Assembly: GCA_905215505.1 (NCBI GenBank)
Contig: CAJMPU010000012.1
Span: 1-64,000 of the forward strand
Direction: 5' to 3'
DNA: 64,000 nucleotides
Source: an uncultured bacterium
Lineage (GTDB): Bacteria; Actinomycetota; Coriobacteriia; Coriobacteriales; Coriobacteriaceae
Shown here one piece after another: positions 16,657 to 25,890 of the stretch. The notes beneath the pieces are model-generated. The model did no database searches. It saw only the letters and a program-made list of their open reading frames with translations, and was not told the origin of the DNA. How positions within the stretch are numbered: position 1 is the first letter of the stretch; the number at the start of each line of letters is the position of its first letter. Both the position numbers and the translations under genes were made by a program.

Positions 16657-17913
16657 CTAGGCGGACTTCTTCTTGCTGTCGGAGACCATCATGTAGAGGG
16701 TGAGCACGACGGCGATGGCGGCGATCACGATGGCGCCGTAGAAGGACTGCTGGTAGGCGGCGCTGCCGGCCTCGGCGTGATACAGCACGGCAGTGATGGG
16801 CTGGCTGATCCAGGTAGAGGCGGCGTAGCCCAAAAACATGATGCCGTAGTTGACACCGATGTTGCTGGTGCCAAAGGCGCCACCGGTGAGCGGCGGGTAG
16901 ATGACGAGCAGGGCGCCAAAGCTAAAGCCGAGCAGAGCGAGCGCCACAAAGAACATGCTCTGCGTAAAGCTCATCGACATGATGACGAGCGCGACGATGG
17001 TCACGACAAGGCTGATGAGCAGCGACTTGTAGGCACCGATCTTGTCGATGATCTGGCCAAAGGAAAGGCGACCGACCAGGTTGGCGCAGGTGTTGACGGA
17101 GACGACCACGCCGCCGAGGGCGACGGCTGCGGCACTCGTGGGGTCAGCGAAGAGCTGGACGGCGGCGATGGAGGCAACCTTGCCCACAAGCAGGGTGCCC
17201 GCGGTGGCGGCGAAGGCGAAGGTGGCGATGAGGACCCAGAAGCGCGGGGTTTTGACCATCTCGCCCGGGGTGAGGTCGCCGAAGGTACCGGCGTGCGCGC
17301 CGCCCTTGGGGGCCTCGAAGCCCTCGGGCAGCCAACCGGCCTCGGGGGCCTTCAGGAACAGGGCGGAGGCGGCGATCGTCACAAAGAAGATGACGCCGAG
17401 TGCCTTGAGGGCGCCAAAGATGCCCAGACTCGGGATGAGCAGCGAGGCGAGCACCGGGGACAGCACAGCGGGGCCGGCGGTCGAAGCGGCCAGGGTGATG
17501 CCGGAGGCGAGGCCCTTTTTGTCGATGAACCACTTTTGGCCGGTGGTGAGCGCGGGGTTGTAGCCCAGGCCGTTGCCGATGGCGGCGACGAGCGAGAACC
17601 ACAGGTAGAACTGCCACGGCTCGGTGACGGTGCCGGACATGAACCAGCCCACGCCGTAGCACACGGCGGCAGCGATCACGACGTTGCGCGGGCCGATCTT
17701 ATCGGAGATGCGGCCGGCGAAGATGCCCGTCACGGCCATGATGGTCTGGAAGACCGGGAAAGCCCAGGTAAGTGCGCTGGACCACTCGGGGTAGACGGCG
17801 AGCAGGTTCTTGGACACGACGGAGTACAGCGCGATGGAGCTGATGAAGAACATGGTGACGCACGCGGCGGAAAGCACGACGGCGCGACCCTTGTTGGAGT
17901 TGGTGGAAGCCAT
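16657..17913 (-). CDS. MFS transporter, oxalate/formate-antiporter-like
   Basis: Twelve-helix major facilitator protein of 418 residues in the cytoplasmic membrane. The loop after helix 2 has GRISDKIGPRNV, the usual MFS signature, and helix 5 contains GNGLGYNPALTTGQKWF, typical of the OFA (oxalate:formate antiporter) branch, which includes organic-acid carriers. It lies between an SDR gene and a Gfo/Idh/MocA gene on the same strand and probably imports their substrate, likely an organic acid or sugar acid. The ribosome site AAAGAG is modest. The specific substrate is not visible. Confidence 0.85.
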   Translation of the reverse strand: MASTNSNKGRAVVLSAACVTMFFISSIALYSVVSKNLLAVYPEWSSALTWAFPVFQTIMAVTGIFAGRISDKIGPRNVVIAAAVCYGVGWFMSGTVTEPWQFYLWFSLVAAIGNGLGYNPALTTGQKWFIDKKGLASGITLAASTAGPAVLSPVLASLLIPSLGIFGALKALGVIFFVTIAASALFLKAPEAGWLPEGFEAPKGGAHAGTFGDLTPGEMVKTPRFWVLIATFAFAATAGTLLVGKVASIAAVQLFADPTSAAAVALGGVVVSVNTCANLVGRLSFGQIIDKIGAYKSLLISLVVTIVALVIMSMSFTQSMFFVALALLGFSFGALLVIYPPLTGGAFGTSNIGVNYGIMFLGYAASTWISQPITAVLYHAEAGSAAYQQSFYGAIVIAAIAVVLTLYMMVSDSKKKSA

Positions 17914-17979
17914 GGGACTCTTTCTAATCGATACGGGGGAGGAGCGGGCGTGTCCGCGGTGCCTCCCTGTCAGGTTGGT

Positions 17980-18861
17980 TTACTGGTCAGTCGGCTTTGC
18001 GACGCCGGACTCGTCGGACCAAAGCTCGACACCCTTGTTCTTGAGGTAGTTGTCGGCAAAGGCGCGGCGGCCGCCGGGCTTGGCGGTGAGGTCGCCCATC
18101 ATATTGGAGAAGCCGCCGTCGACCTTGATGGCGTCGCCGGTGGTAAAGTCTGAGCGCGTGGACGCCAGGAACATGACGGCGTTGGCGATATCGCTGACCT
18201 CGCCGATGCGACGCGTGGCGATGAGGCGGCTGCGGCTCTTCTCGACCTCGGGATCGGCGTAAAAGCTTGCCGACATGGGGGTCTTGACGAAGCAGGGCTC
18301 GACGCAGTTGGAGCGCACGCCGTAGGGACCCCACTCGGCAGCCAGCATCTTGGACATCATGTTGACGCCCGCCTTGGTGGAGCTGTACACGCCCGAGAAC
18401 GTTTCGGGGGAGTGACTGGCGACGGTGGAGATGTGAACCAGGCGGCCCTGGCCGGCCTTGATCATCTCGCGACCAAAGCGCTGCGAGGTGATGAAGTAGC
18501 CGGTGAGGTTGACGTTGATGACCTCGTTCCAGTCGGAGAGCGGCAGGTCCTCCATGGCTGCGAAGCGCAGGATGCCGGCGGTGTTGACGAGAACGTCGAC
18601 GCGGCCGAAGTTGGCGATGGTGGCGTCGACGGCGGCCTGAACCTCGGCCTCGTCGGTGGCGTTCATCTTGTAGCCCTCGGCGTGGATGCCAAACTCGGCA
18701 GCGAGGTCGGCGGCAGCGGCCTTGACCTTCTCCTCGTCCAGGTCGAGCAGGACGACGTTAGCGCCATTGCGGGCGAACTCGCGGCAAATCTCGGCGCCCA
18801 TACCGCCGAGCGCGCCAGTCACGGCGCAGACATCGCCCTCGAGCTTAAGCCAATTGCTCAT
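17980..18861 (-). CDS. short-chain dehydrogenase/reductase
   Basis: Classical SDR of 293 residues. The NAD(P)-binding motif is VTGALGGMGAEI. The acidic Asp in LLDLDEEK at the end of the second strand favours NAD over NADP. The catalytic Ser is in HISTVAS and Tyr/Lys in YSSTKAG. About 30 residues beyond the usual C-terminus end VELWSDESGVAKPTDQ. First gene of a minus-strand set (SDR, MFS, Gfo/Idh/MocA), divergent from a LysR gene across 233 bases that should contain the shared promoter and operator. Confidence 0.9.
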   Translation of the reverse strand: MSNWLKLEGDVCAVTGALGGMGAEICREFARNGANVVLLDLDEEKVKAAAADLAAEFGIHAEGYKMNATDEAEVQAAVDATIANFGRVDVLVNTAGILRFAAMEDLPLSDWNEVINVNLTGYFITSQRFGREMIKAGQGRLVHISTVASHSPETFSGVYSSTKAGVNMMSKMLAAEWGPYGVRSNCVEPCFVKTPMSASFYADPEVEKSRSRLIATRRIGEVSDIANAVMFLASTRSDFTTGDAIKVDGGFSNMMGDLTAKPGGRRAFADNYLKNKGVELWSDESGVAKPTDQ

Positions 18862-19094
18862 AGGAACTTCCCTTCTTGTGCCTCCCTGTGGGTCGCTCCC
18901 ATTAACCGACCCACGTGGTTTTCGCTGGTTATCGTATGCTTAGCGTTCGCGCAGGTGAATTGCATATTTGTTAGAATGGCGTTAACCGTAGGTTTACACT
19001 GTGCATTGAGGTTTGTTCGCAATTGAGCGTGTGACCTGCGAAAACGACCCCCTGCGGCGCTGTGGGCCCGCGCGTGCGAAAACGGGAGATTGAC

Positions 19095-19973
19095 GTGTAC
19101 GATCGACGACTTGACGCTATTTCGGCCGCCGCGGAGCTGGGAAGTTTCTCGCGTGCCGCGGCAAAGCTGCGCGTGTCGACCCCGGCGCTCGTCAAACAGG
19201 TGTCGGGGTTCGAGGCCGAGTTTGGCATCACGTTGTTCGAGCGCTCGCACTCGGGCGTCAAGGTGACGCCGGCGGGCGCGCTGTTGGTGGACGACGCGCG
19301 CTCGATTATGCGCCAATCCGAGGATGCGTTGCGCCGCGCCCGGCGAGCGGCGGGCGATGGCGGTGCGGTGCGCCTGGGCGTATCGATGATGTGCCCGGGG
19401 CGCCACACGCTCGCGCTGTGGCCGCAGGTGCACGACATGGAGCCGCGCTTGCGTTTTGAGATTGTGCCGGTGGGGGACCTTTACGATGAGCGCGAGACCG
19501 TCATGCGAGGTCTGGGGCGCGAGGTGGATGTGGTGCAGTCGAGTTTTTCGACCCCGCGCTGGGGTGATGCCTGCCAAAAGCTCCGCATTGTCAACGTGCC
19601 GTTTTATATCGACCTGCCGCGCACGAGCCCGCTGGCACGCAAGAACCGTATTTCGATCGCCGACTTGGAGGGTATGCGTCTGCGCGTACTGCGCCACGGC
19701 AACGACGCCATGGACAGCCTGCGCATCGACCTTTTGGCCGACGGCGGCATGGACGTGATCGACGTGGATAGCTTTGACTTTGCGCTTTTTAACGAGGCAG
19801 AGGAAAAGGGCGACGCGGTGCTCACCTGCGGCGCATGGTCGGGTGTGCACCCGGCCTTTGTGGGCGTGCCGTTCCTATGCGGCCGCGAGGTGCCGGTCTT
19901 CTTGCACTACCCGCTCGAGCCCACCCTCCAAGTCCAAAAATTCGTCAACGCCATGGCCCAACTCCTCAAGTAG
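19095..19973 (+). CDS. LysR-family transcriptional regulator
   Basis: DNA-binding regulator of 292 residues. The N-terminal winged helix reads LGSFSRAAAKLRVSTPALVKQV, followed by the LysR-type ITLFERSHSGVKVTPAG and a periplasmic-binding-like effector domain. I choose the GTG at 19095 because GGGAG lies six to seven bases upstream and the helix begins at the expected distance; an upstream in-frame start has no ribosome site. Divergent orientation next to the SDR-MFS-oxidoreductase set makes it their likely activator. The effector is probably the transported substrate or an intermediate. Confidence 0.88.
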   Translation: MYDRRLDAISAAAELGSFSRAAAKLRVSTPALVKQVSGFEAEFGITLFERSHSGVKVTPAGALLVDDARSIMRQSEDALRRARRAAGDGGAVRLGVSMMCPGRHTLALWPQVHDMEPRLRFEIVPVGDLYDERETVMRGLGREVDVVQSSFSTPRWGDACQKLRIVNVPFYIDLPRTSPLARKNRISIADLEGMRLRVLRHGNDAMDSLRIDLLADGGMDVIDVDSFDFALFNEAEEKGDAVLTCGAWSGVHPAFVGVPFLCGREVPVFLHYPLEPTLQVQKFVNAMAQLLK

Positions 19974-20011
19974 CTCATCTGGGACGGGGCTTTTTTGACT
20001 CCTTACAAAAC

Positions 20012-20039
20012 GAGCCCCTGGCCAACCGGCCAGGGGCTC
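20012..20039 (+). terminator. terminator after the LysR gene
   Basis: Twelve-base perfect stem GAGCCCCTGGCC with loop AACC and complement at 20028-20039, followed by a T-rich stretch with no long unbroken T-run. Confidence 0.65.
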
Positions 20040-20082
20040 ACAAACTTTTATTTCCTTCTAAATGACGGGCTGATTGCGCGCA

Positions 20083-20190
20083 GGAGGGTTCCCCGGGGGC
20101 GGCGGGGTATTTCCTCCGCGCGCAGTTTCGCAGCGCAGCGAGAATGTTTGAGCACGGAGGAATTACCCCGCCACCCCCGGGGCGCCCTCC
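20083..20190. repeat. GC-rich 108-bp imperfect inverted repeat
   Basis: A 36-base arm (20083-20118) pairs with 20155-20190 at 32 of 36 positions around a 36-base spacer. It lies between the convergent LysR and ABC exporter genes, close to the exporter stop codon, and may block read-through or be a mobile palindrome. Confidence 0.7.
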
Positions 20191-20204
20191 GTCAGTAACC
20201 AGTC

Positions 20205-22124
20205 CTACTCGAGCTCAAACGCACCCGTGTACAGCTGGTAGTAGTACCCGCGCTTGGCGATCAGCTCGTCGTGGTTGCCGCGCTCGATGATGCGGCCGTG
20301 GTCCAGACAGATGATCGCGTCAGAGTTGCGCACGGTGGACAGGCGGTGTGCGATGACAAACGTCGTGCGGCCTTCCATGAGTTTATCCATGCCCGCCTGC
20401 ACGATGGCCTCGGTGCGGGTGTCGATGGAGCTCGTTGCCTCGTCCAGAATCATTGCCGGCGGATCGGCGACGGCAGCGCGGGCGATCGAGATCAGCTGGC
20501 GCTGGCCCTGCGACAGCTGGGCGCCGTTGCCGGTGAGCATGGTGTCATAGCCGTCGGGCAGGCGGGTGATAAAGTCGTCCGCGCCCGCGAGCTTGGCCGC
20601 CGCGATGCACTCCTCGTCGGTCGCATCCAGGTTGCCGTAGCGGATGTTATCCATCACGGTGCCGGTGAACAGGTTCACGTCCTGCAGCACGACGCCCAGG
20701 CTTCGGCGCAGGTCGGCCTTGCGGATCTTGTTGACGTTGATGCCGTCGTAGCGGATCTTGCCGTCGGCGATGTCGTAGAAGCGGTTGATGAGGTTGGTGA
20801 TGGTCGTCTTGCCGGCACCGGTGGCGCCGACAAACGCGACCTTCTGGCCCGGCTTGGCAAACACGGACACGCCGTGCAGCACCTCGTGGTCGGGCGTGTA
20901 GCCAAAGTCGACGTTGTCCATGACCAGGTCGCCGCGCAGCGGTACGTACTCGATCTCGCCGGTTGCGCGGTGCGGATGTTTCCATGCCCACATGCCGGTG
21001 TGGTGGTCAGCCTCCTCGAACTCCCAAGTCTCGGGGTTCACCTGTGCGTTGACGAGCGTCACGTAGCCTTCGTCGGCCTCGGGCTTCTCGTCGATGAGCT
21101 CAAAGATGCGGTCGGCGCCGGCGAGGCCCATGACCACGGCGTTGATCTGCTGCGAGATCTGGCCGATCTGTCCGCAGAACTGCTTGGTCATGTTGAGGAA
21201 CGGCACCACGACGGCGATGGACAGCGCCATGCCCGAGATGCTCAGGTTGGGCACGCCCAGTGCCAGGAAAATGCCGCCGGCAAGGGCCACCAGCACGTAG
21301 AGCAGGTTGCCCAGGTTCATAAGGATGGGCATGAGGATGTTGGCGTACATGTTGGCCTTTTGCGAGACCTCGAAGAGCTTCTCGTTGCGCTCGTCAAAAT
21401 CGGCCTCGGCGGCAGACTCGTGGCAGAACGCCTTGACGACCTTCTGGCCGTTCATGACCTCCTCGATATGGCCCTCGACCACGCCGAGCTCGGTCTGCTG
21501 CGCAATGAAGAAACGCGCGGAATTGGAGCCGAGCAGCTTGGTCATAAAGGTCATAAAGGCGACGCCGGCGATGATGACCAGGCACATCCACACGCTGTAG
21601 TACAGCATGATAAAGAACACCGTGACAATGATGATGATCGTCATGAGCAGGTTGGGCAGCGACTGACTGATCATCTGGCGCAGCGTATCGATGTCGTTGG
21701 TGTAGTGGCTCATGATATCGCCGCGCTGGTGCGTGTCGAAGTAGCGGATCGGTAGGTCCTGCATGCGGTTGAACATCATCTCGCGCAGCTTCTCGAGCGA
21801 GCCCTGCGTGACGATAGCCATGGCGCGGTTCCAGAAGAGCGAGGACAGGACACCGACGCCGTAGATGCAGGCGAGGGTGGTCACGAGCTGCAGAATCTTG
21901 GGCTGTGCGGCTTCCCAATCGCCCGACTGCCACGATTCGCTAATAATCTGCAGGGCGCTCTGCAGGAAGGTCGCGCCGATGGAGTTGATGATGGCGCAGA
22001 GCACCACGCCGGCGACGACAAGGGGCAAAAGCACGGGATAGAAGCCAAAGAGCGTCTTGATGAGGCGCGACATGGTGCCGCCCTTGCGGTTGAGCGCGCG
22101 CTCGGCGGTCGTTGCCTTACTCAT
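20205..22124 (-). CDS. ABC exporter half-transporter with canonical ATPase site
   Basis: Fused membrane and ATPase half-transporter of 639 residues, partner of the preceding gene in a heterodimeric multidrug or lipid/peptide exporter. Six membrane helices are followed by a nucleotide-binding domain with Walker A GATGAGKTT (~432), signature LSQGQRQ and Walker B MILDEATSSID, with the catalytic Glu present. An extra ~40-residue hydrophilic segment (PETWEFEEADHHTGMW and following) precedes the ATPase domain. The start overlaps the upstream stop as ATGAGTAA with AGGAGG in front, so translation is coupled and both halves are probably made in equal amounts. Confidence 0.92.
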   Translation of the reverse strand: MSKATTAERALNRKGGTMSRLIKTLFGFYPVLLPLVVAGVVLCAIINSIGATFLQSALQIISESWQSGDWEAAQPKILQLVTTLACIYGVGVLSSLFWNRAMAIVTQGSLEKLREMMFNRMQDLPIRYFDTHQRGDIMSHYTNDIDTLRQMISQSLPNLLMTIIIIVTVFFIMLYYSVWMCLVIIAGVAFMTFMTKLLGSNSARFFIAQQTELGVVEGHIEEVMNGQKVVKAFCHESAAEADFDERNEKLFEVSQKANMYANILMPILMNLGNLLYVLVALAGGIFLALGVPNLSISGMALSIAVVVPFLNMTKQFCGQIGQISQQINAVVMGLAGADRIFELIDEKPEADEGYVTLVNAQVNPETWEFEEADHHTGMWAWKHPHRATGEIEYVPLRGDLVMDNVDFGYTPDHEVLHGVSVFAKPGQKVAFVGATGAGKTTITNLINRFYDIADGKIRYDGINVNKIRKADLRRSLGVVLQDVNLFTGTVMDNIRYGNLDATDEECIAAAKLAGADDFITRLPDGYDTMLTGNGAQLSQGQRQLISIARAAVADPPAMILDEATSSIDTRTEAIVQAGMDKLMEGRTTFVIAHRLSTVRNSDAIICLDHGRIIERGNHDELIAKRGYYYQLYTGAFELE

Positions 22125-23961
22125 GGGCCTCGCCTCCTTCCTGGGTCTGAGCTTGCGTTGCGGTCATGTCGGTGTTGTCTGCCGCCGTGTTCGCGTCGCC
22201 AGAGACGTCGTCGGCGTCTTGCGTACCTTCGGCAGACATCTTGTTTTGCGAGGTAAAGGTCTCGCGGTAGATCTCGCTCGTCTTAAGCAGCTCGTCATGG
22301 GTGCCGATCTGCGCGATACGGCCGCCCTCCATGACGATGATGCGGTCTGCGTCCTGCACGGAGCTGATGCGCTGGGCGATGATGAGCTTGGTCGTGTTGG
22401 GCAGATAGCTTGCCAGTCCTGCGCGGATCTTTGCGTCGGTCTTGGTGTCGACGGCGCTGGTGGAGTCGTCCAGGATCAAGATCTTGGGGCGACGCAGCAG
22501 GGCGCGTGCAATGCACAGGCGCTGCTTCTGACCGCCCGAAACATTAGAGCCGCCCTGTTCGATCCAGGTGTCGTAGCCCTTGGGGAAACCGTCGACAAAC
22601 TCGTCGGCGCAGGCCAGATGCGCTGCCTCGCGGACTTCCTCGTCGGTGGCGTTCGGGTCGCCCCAACGCAGGTTCTCGGCGATGGTGCCGCTAAACAGCA
22701 CGTTTTTCTGCAGCACCATGGCGACCTGGTGACGCAGCGCGTCCAGGTCGTAGTCGCGCACGTCCACGCCGCCCACGCGCACAGCGCCTTCGGTGGTGTC
22801 GTACAGGCGGGCGATGAGGTTAACGAGCGTGGACTTGGCCGAGCCGGTGCCGCCGATGATGCCGATGGTCTCGCCGCTCGTAATGTGCAGGTCGATATCG
22901 TCGAGCGCCTGGCGTTTCGCATGCGCGGAATACTTAAAGCTCACGTGGTCAAAGTCGATGGAACCGTCGGCAACCTCGAGCACGGGCTCGGCGGGATTGG
23001 CGATCGTGGGCTCGGCGGCCAGCACCTCGGCAATGCGGTGTGCCGATTCGTCGGCCATGGTCACCATGACAAAGATCATCGACAGCTGCATCAGGCTCAT
23101 GAGAATCTGGAAACCATAGGTAAAGGTCGAGGAGAGCTGGCCCACGTCGAACAGCGTGCCCTGGCTCGTGATGATGAGCTTGGAGCCTAGGTAGATGATG
23201 ACGACAAACGCGCCGTTGACGCAGATGTTCATCATGGGGTTGTTAAAGGCGAGCAGCTTCTCGGCGCGGGTGAAGTCCATCTGGACGTCGCGCGCGGCGG
23301 TCGCGAACTTCTCCTTCTCAAAGTCTTCGCGCACATAGCTCTTGACCACGCGCATGCCGGTGACGTTTTCCTCGACGGACTCGTTAAGGGCATCGTACTT
23401 GTGGAACACGCGCGAGAAGATGGGGCGCACCTTAAAGATGATAAAGAACAGTCCAAAGCCCAGCAGCGGAATGATGACCAGGTAGACCATGGCGACGCTG
23501 CCGCCCATGATAAACGCCATGGTAAAGGCGAAGATCAATACCAGCGGCGCGCGCACGGCGATACGGATGATCATCATAAAGGCCTGCTGCACGTTGTTGA
23601 TATCGGTGGTCAGGCGCGTGACGAGCGAGGAGCTCGAGAACTCATCGATGTTGGCAAAGCTGAACGTCTGGATCTTGTAGAACAGGTCGTGACGCAGGTT
23701 CTTGGCGAATCCGCAGCTCGCATGGCTGCAGGTGACACCAGCCGCGGCGCCAAAAGCAAGCGACGTCAGCGCGATGAGCACCAAAAAGCCTGCGGTGGGA
23801 AGCATCTCGGCTACGGTGGCGCCGTCTTTGATGGCGTCGATCAGGTTGGCGGTGATAAATGGAATCAGCATCTCGCAGAGCACCTCGCCAAGCACGAGCA
23901 GCGGCGTGGCAACAGTGACTTTCATATAGTCGCGGATGCTTCCCATGAGGGTTTTAATCAT
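22117..23961 (-). CDS. ABC exporter half-transporter with degenerate ATPase site
   Basis: Partner half-transporter of 614 residues with six membrane helices and one ATPase domain. Walker A reads GGTGSAKST, with Ala in place of the usual Gly before the Lys. Walker B reads LILDDSTSAVD, with Asp where the catalytic Glu normally sits. The same Glu-to-Asp change marks the non-hydrolysing site in characterised heterodimers such as TM287/288 and BmrCD. The C-terminus has a Thr/Gln/Glu-rich tail. Its start overlaps the MarR gene stop (ATGATTAA), and its own stop overlaps the next ABC gene, giving a three-gene coupled operon. Confidence 0.92.
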   Translation of the reverse strand: MIKTLMGSIRDYMKVTVATPLLVLGEVLCEMLIPFITANLIDAIKDGATVAEMLPTAGFLVLIALTSLAFGAAAGVTCSHASCGFAKNLRHDLFYKIQTFSFANIDEFSSSSLVTRLTTDINNVQQAFMMIIRIAVRAPLVLIFAFTMAFIMGGSVAMVYLVIIPLLGFGLFFIIFKVRPIFSRVFHKYDALNESVEENVTGMRVVKSYVREDFEKEKFATAARDVQMDFTRAEKLLAFNNPMMNICVNGAFVVIIYLGSKLIITSQGTLFDVGQLSSTFTYGFQILMSLMQLSMIFVMVTMADESAHRIAEVLAAEPTIANPAEPVLEVADGSIDFDHVSFKYSAHAKRQALDDIDLHITSGETIGIIGGTGSAKSTLVNLIARLYDTTEGAVRVGGVDVRDYDLDALRHQVAMVLQKNVLFSGTIAENLRWGDPNATDEEVREAAHLACADEFVDGFPKGYDTWIEQGGSNVSGGQKQRLCIARALLRRPKILILDDSTSAVDTKTDAKIRAGLASYLPNTTKLIIAQRISSVQDADRIIVMEGGRIAQIGTHDELLKTSEIYRETFTSQNKMSAEGTQDADDVSGDANTAADNTDMTATQAQTQEGGEAHE

Positions 23962-24460
23962 CCAGTTCCTCCCAGGTTACGCGGATTTTATCGAGCATTT
24001 CGGCGAGGTCCTCGCGCTCGTCGTGGGTGAGCGCGCTAAAGGCCCGTTCTCTAAAGCGGATGCGGGCCGCCTGGTCGATGCGGGCGTTTTCCCGGCCGGT
24101 TTCGGTCAGGCGAATGGTGAGTTGCCGTCGATCCTTGGGGTTACGGCTGCGCTCGATGAGGCCGTTGAGCTCGAGCTTGGACAGGATCTCGGAAAGCGAT
24201 CCCGGCTTGAGGTCAAAGTGCATGCCGAGCTCCTGCTGCGACATCTCGCCGCCGGGTTGCTTGGCCAGCAGGCAGATGATGGGCGCCTTGCCGGATACGC
24301 CTCCGCCATGAAAGTGCATGTAATGGCCGCAGAAGCCAAGCCCGTTAAGGATGCGCTTGGCAAGTGCATCCGATTGCGATTGCGCCTCGGGCGAATCTGC
24401 AGGCTCGATGGGGTCGCCGCCCGGCGTATGGGGGCAGAGGTCGATGCATTCGTCGCACAT
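23954..24460 (-). CDS. MarR-family repressor with cysteine-rich N-terminus
   Basis: Winged-helix regulator of 168 residues. The DNA-binding region contains MSQQELGMHFDLKPGSLSEI and the wing NPKDRRQLTIRLTETG. Before it lie Cys2, Cys5 and Cys9, then FCGHYMHFHGGG, a Cys/His-rich segment that could bind metal or sense redox state; this part is unusual for MarR proteins and its role is inference. AAAGGAG precedes the ATG. It is first gene of the operon with the two ABC exporter genes and probably represses it from GGTACC-type boxes upstream. Confidence 0.88.
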   Translation of the reverse strand: MCDECIDLCPHTPGGDPIEPADSPEAQSQSDALAKRILNGLGFCGHYMHFHGGGVSGKAPIICLLAKQPGGEMSQQELGMHFDLKPGSLSEILSKLELNGLIERSRNPKDRRQLTIRLTETGRENARIDQAARIRFRERAFSALTHDEREDLAEMLDKIRVTWEELDD

Positions 24461-24480
24461 GGTGTTGCTCCTTTCTTTAG

Positions 24481-24545
24481 TTAGGTAGAGAAATTGTTTT
24501 GTACCTAAGTGATTCTAGAGGTACCTAACTGATTGTCAAGGTACC
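24481..24545 (-). promoter_or_regulatory. MarR-ABC operon promoter with repeated GGTACCTAA operator boxes
   Basis: On the minus strand TTGACA (24534-24539) and TAGAAT (24512-24517) are 16 bases apart. Overlapping them are AGGTACCT (24519-24526), GGTACC (24540-24545), and the pair TTAGGTA/TACCTAA (24481-24487 and 24502-24508). The repeated, symmetric boxes across the promoter fit autorepression by the adjacent MarR protein. Confidence 0.6.
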
Positions 24546-24660
24546 GAATCGATTTTGTGGCAGTGCTGGGGTGCCGGTGCCAGGGGAATCTTGGACAGTC
24601 TTCGCAGCGTAGATTCAGCGGGCCACGGCGTATCCCGGAGTTTTCGATAGGTTCATTAAG

Positions 24661-24692
24661 GGGGCGAGACTGGCAGCTGCCGGTCTCGCCCC
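24661..24692 (-). terminator. hairpin after fic
   Basis: Fifteen-base stem GGGGCGAGACTGGCA with one G-T pair and a two-base centre, 15 bases past the fic stop codon on its strand. The T-tract is weak (CTTAATG). Between here and the MarR promoter I see nothing else. Confidence 0.55.
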
Positions 24693-24707
24693 TTGGCTTT
24701 CCGAGAC

Positions 24708-25880
24708 TTAGAGCGGCTCGTCGCCGGTTCGGAGGATGGCGAGATATGGCTCATATGAAAACGTGCGGTATCGTTTCCTGCTCGTATCACGTTGGACAAG
24801 AATGCCCCAATCGGTAAATTGGGATATAAGGTTGTTTGCGCTCGATCTGCTAATCTGCATTCGTTCAGACACAAAGGCGGTGTCGACGATCGGATTGCCC
24901 TCGAGAAGGTCGAGTAGCATAAGGGCGTTCGTCGTAGCCCTTCCCGCCTTTTCGCGAATCAGCCTTTCGGTTTCCGAATGGAGGTCGACAAGCTTCCGCA
25001 TCGAATCCCGCGCCTCGCGTGCGCTTGCAAGCAAGCAGGTACTGAAAAACGAAACCCATCCCTCAAAATCGCCTCTCTGCCTTACGCGCATAAGCCAATC
25101 GTAGTATTCGCTCCTGTGTCGTTTGAGTTCATACGAGGGGTAGATGACCGGCTTGGTGAGCGCCCCATCATGTATGAGCGAAAGGAGGATGAGCAGACGC
25201 CCGAGGCGTCCGTTGCCGTCGAGGAACGGGTGCGCGGTTTCAAACTGGTAGTGCACCAAAGCGGCCTTGATGACTGGATCGATGTCGTCACGCTCGTTGA
25301 TGAAAAGCTCGAGGTCGCCAAGTGCCTCCTTCATATCCTCCGTGTTGGGAGGGACATACGGGGCCTCATTGAGCGTGCAGCCGTTTGGTCCGACCCAGTT
25401 CTGAGTCGTCCTGAACTGGCCCGGCGTCTTGTCGGAGCCTCTGCCATTTCCAAGCAATGTGGCATGGACGGATTTGAGCAGCCTCATACAGAGTGGCAGT
25501 TCCTCCATGAGCGTGGTCGCCTGCTGCACCGCTCGAGTGTAGTTGACGACGTCGGTTAGGTCCCGGCTCGCATTGGATTCGTTTGACGGGTCAAGAACAT
25601 CATCGAACGTACATTGCGTACCCTCGATTTGAGAGGACAAGAGCGCTTCCTTGCGAACGTACATAGAAAGGTACATGTCGATGTTCGGAACAAAGCGAGA
25701 CATGCCCTCAACCTCGCCGAGTATGGCGCGGCAATCGGAGACAAGCCGCATGGAATCAGCGGATAAATTGATTGGAAAGAATGAATCCATATTGGCGGGT
25801 CTAAACGAATCATAGGCGAGGGCTCCTGAAAGGTTGTGCCTGACGTTTCCCTGTCGTCCGGGTGTGATGGGTGCGAGCAT
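24708..25880 (-). CDS. Fic family protein, class II (N-terminal inhibitory helix)
   Basis: Predicted AMP transferase of 390 residues that modifies hydroxyl side chains of target proteins with ATP. The active-site motif HPFLDGNGRLGR is near residue 213. The autoinhibitory motif S-x3-E-G is in LSSQIEGT near residue 80, ahead of the core, which defines class II. The C-terminal ~80 residues form a winged-helix-like region (ISRSSANNLISQFTDWGI). Proteins of this layout, such as Shewanella SoFic, are single-chain and may autoregulate. The ribosome site is weak. Two palindromes lie directly upstream. Target unknown. Confidence 0.9.
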   Translation of the reverse strand: MLAPITPGRQGNVRHNLSGALAYDSFRPANMDSFFPINLSADSMRLVSDCRAILGEVEGMSRFVPNIDMYLSMYVRKEALLSSQIEGTQCTFDDVLDPSNESNASRDLTDVVNYTRAVQQATTLMEELPLCMRLLKSVHATLLGNGRGSDKTPGQFRTTQNWVGPNGCTLNEAPYVPPNTEDMKEALGDLELFINERDDIDPVIKAALVHYQFETAHPFLDGNGRLGRLLILLSLIHDGALTKPVIYPSYELKRHRSEYYDWLMRVRQRGDFEGWVSFFSTCLLASAREARDSMRKLVDLHSETERLIREKAGRATTNALMLLDLLEGNPIVDTAFVSERMQISRSSANNLISQFTDWGILVQRDTSRKRYRTFSYEPYLAILRTGDEPL

Positions 25881-25890
25881 CGTTAGTGTC

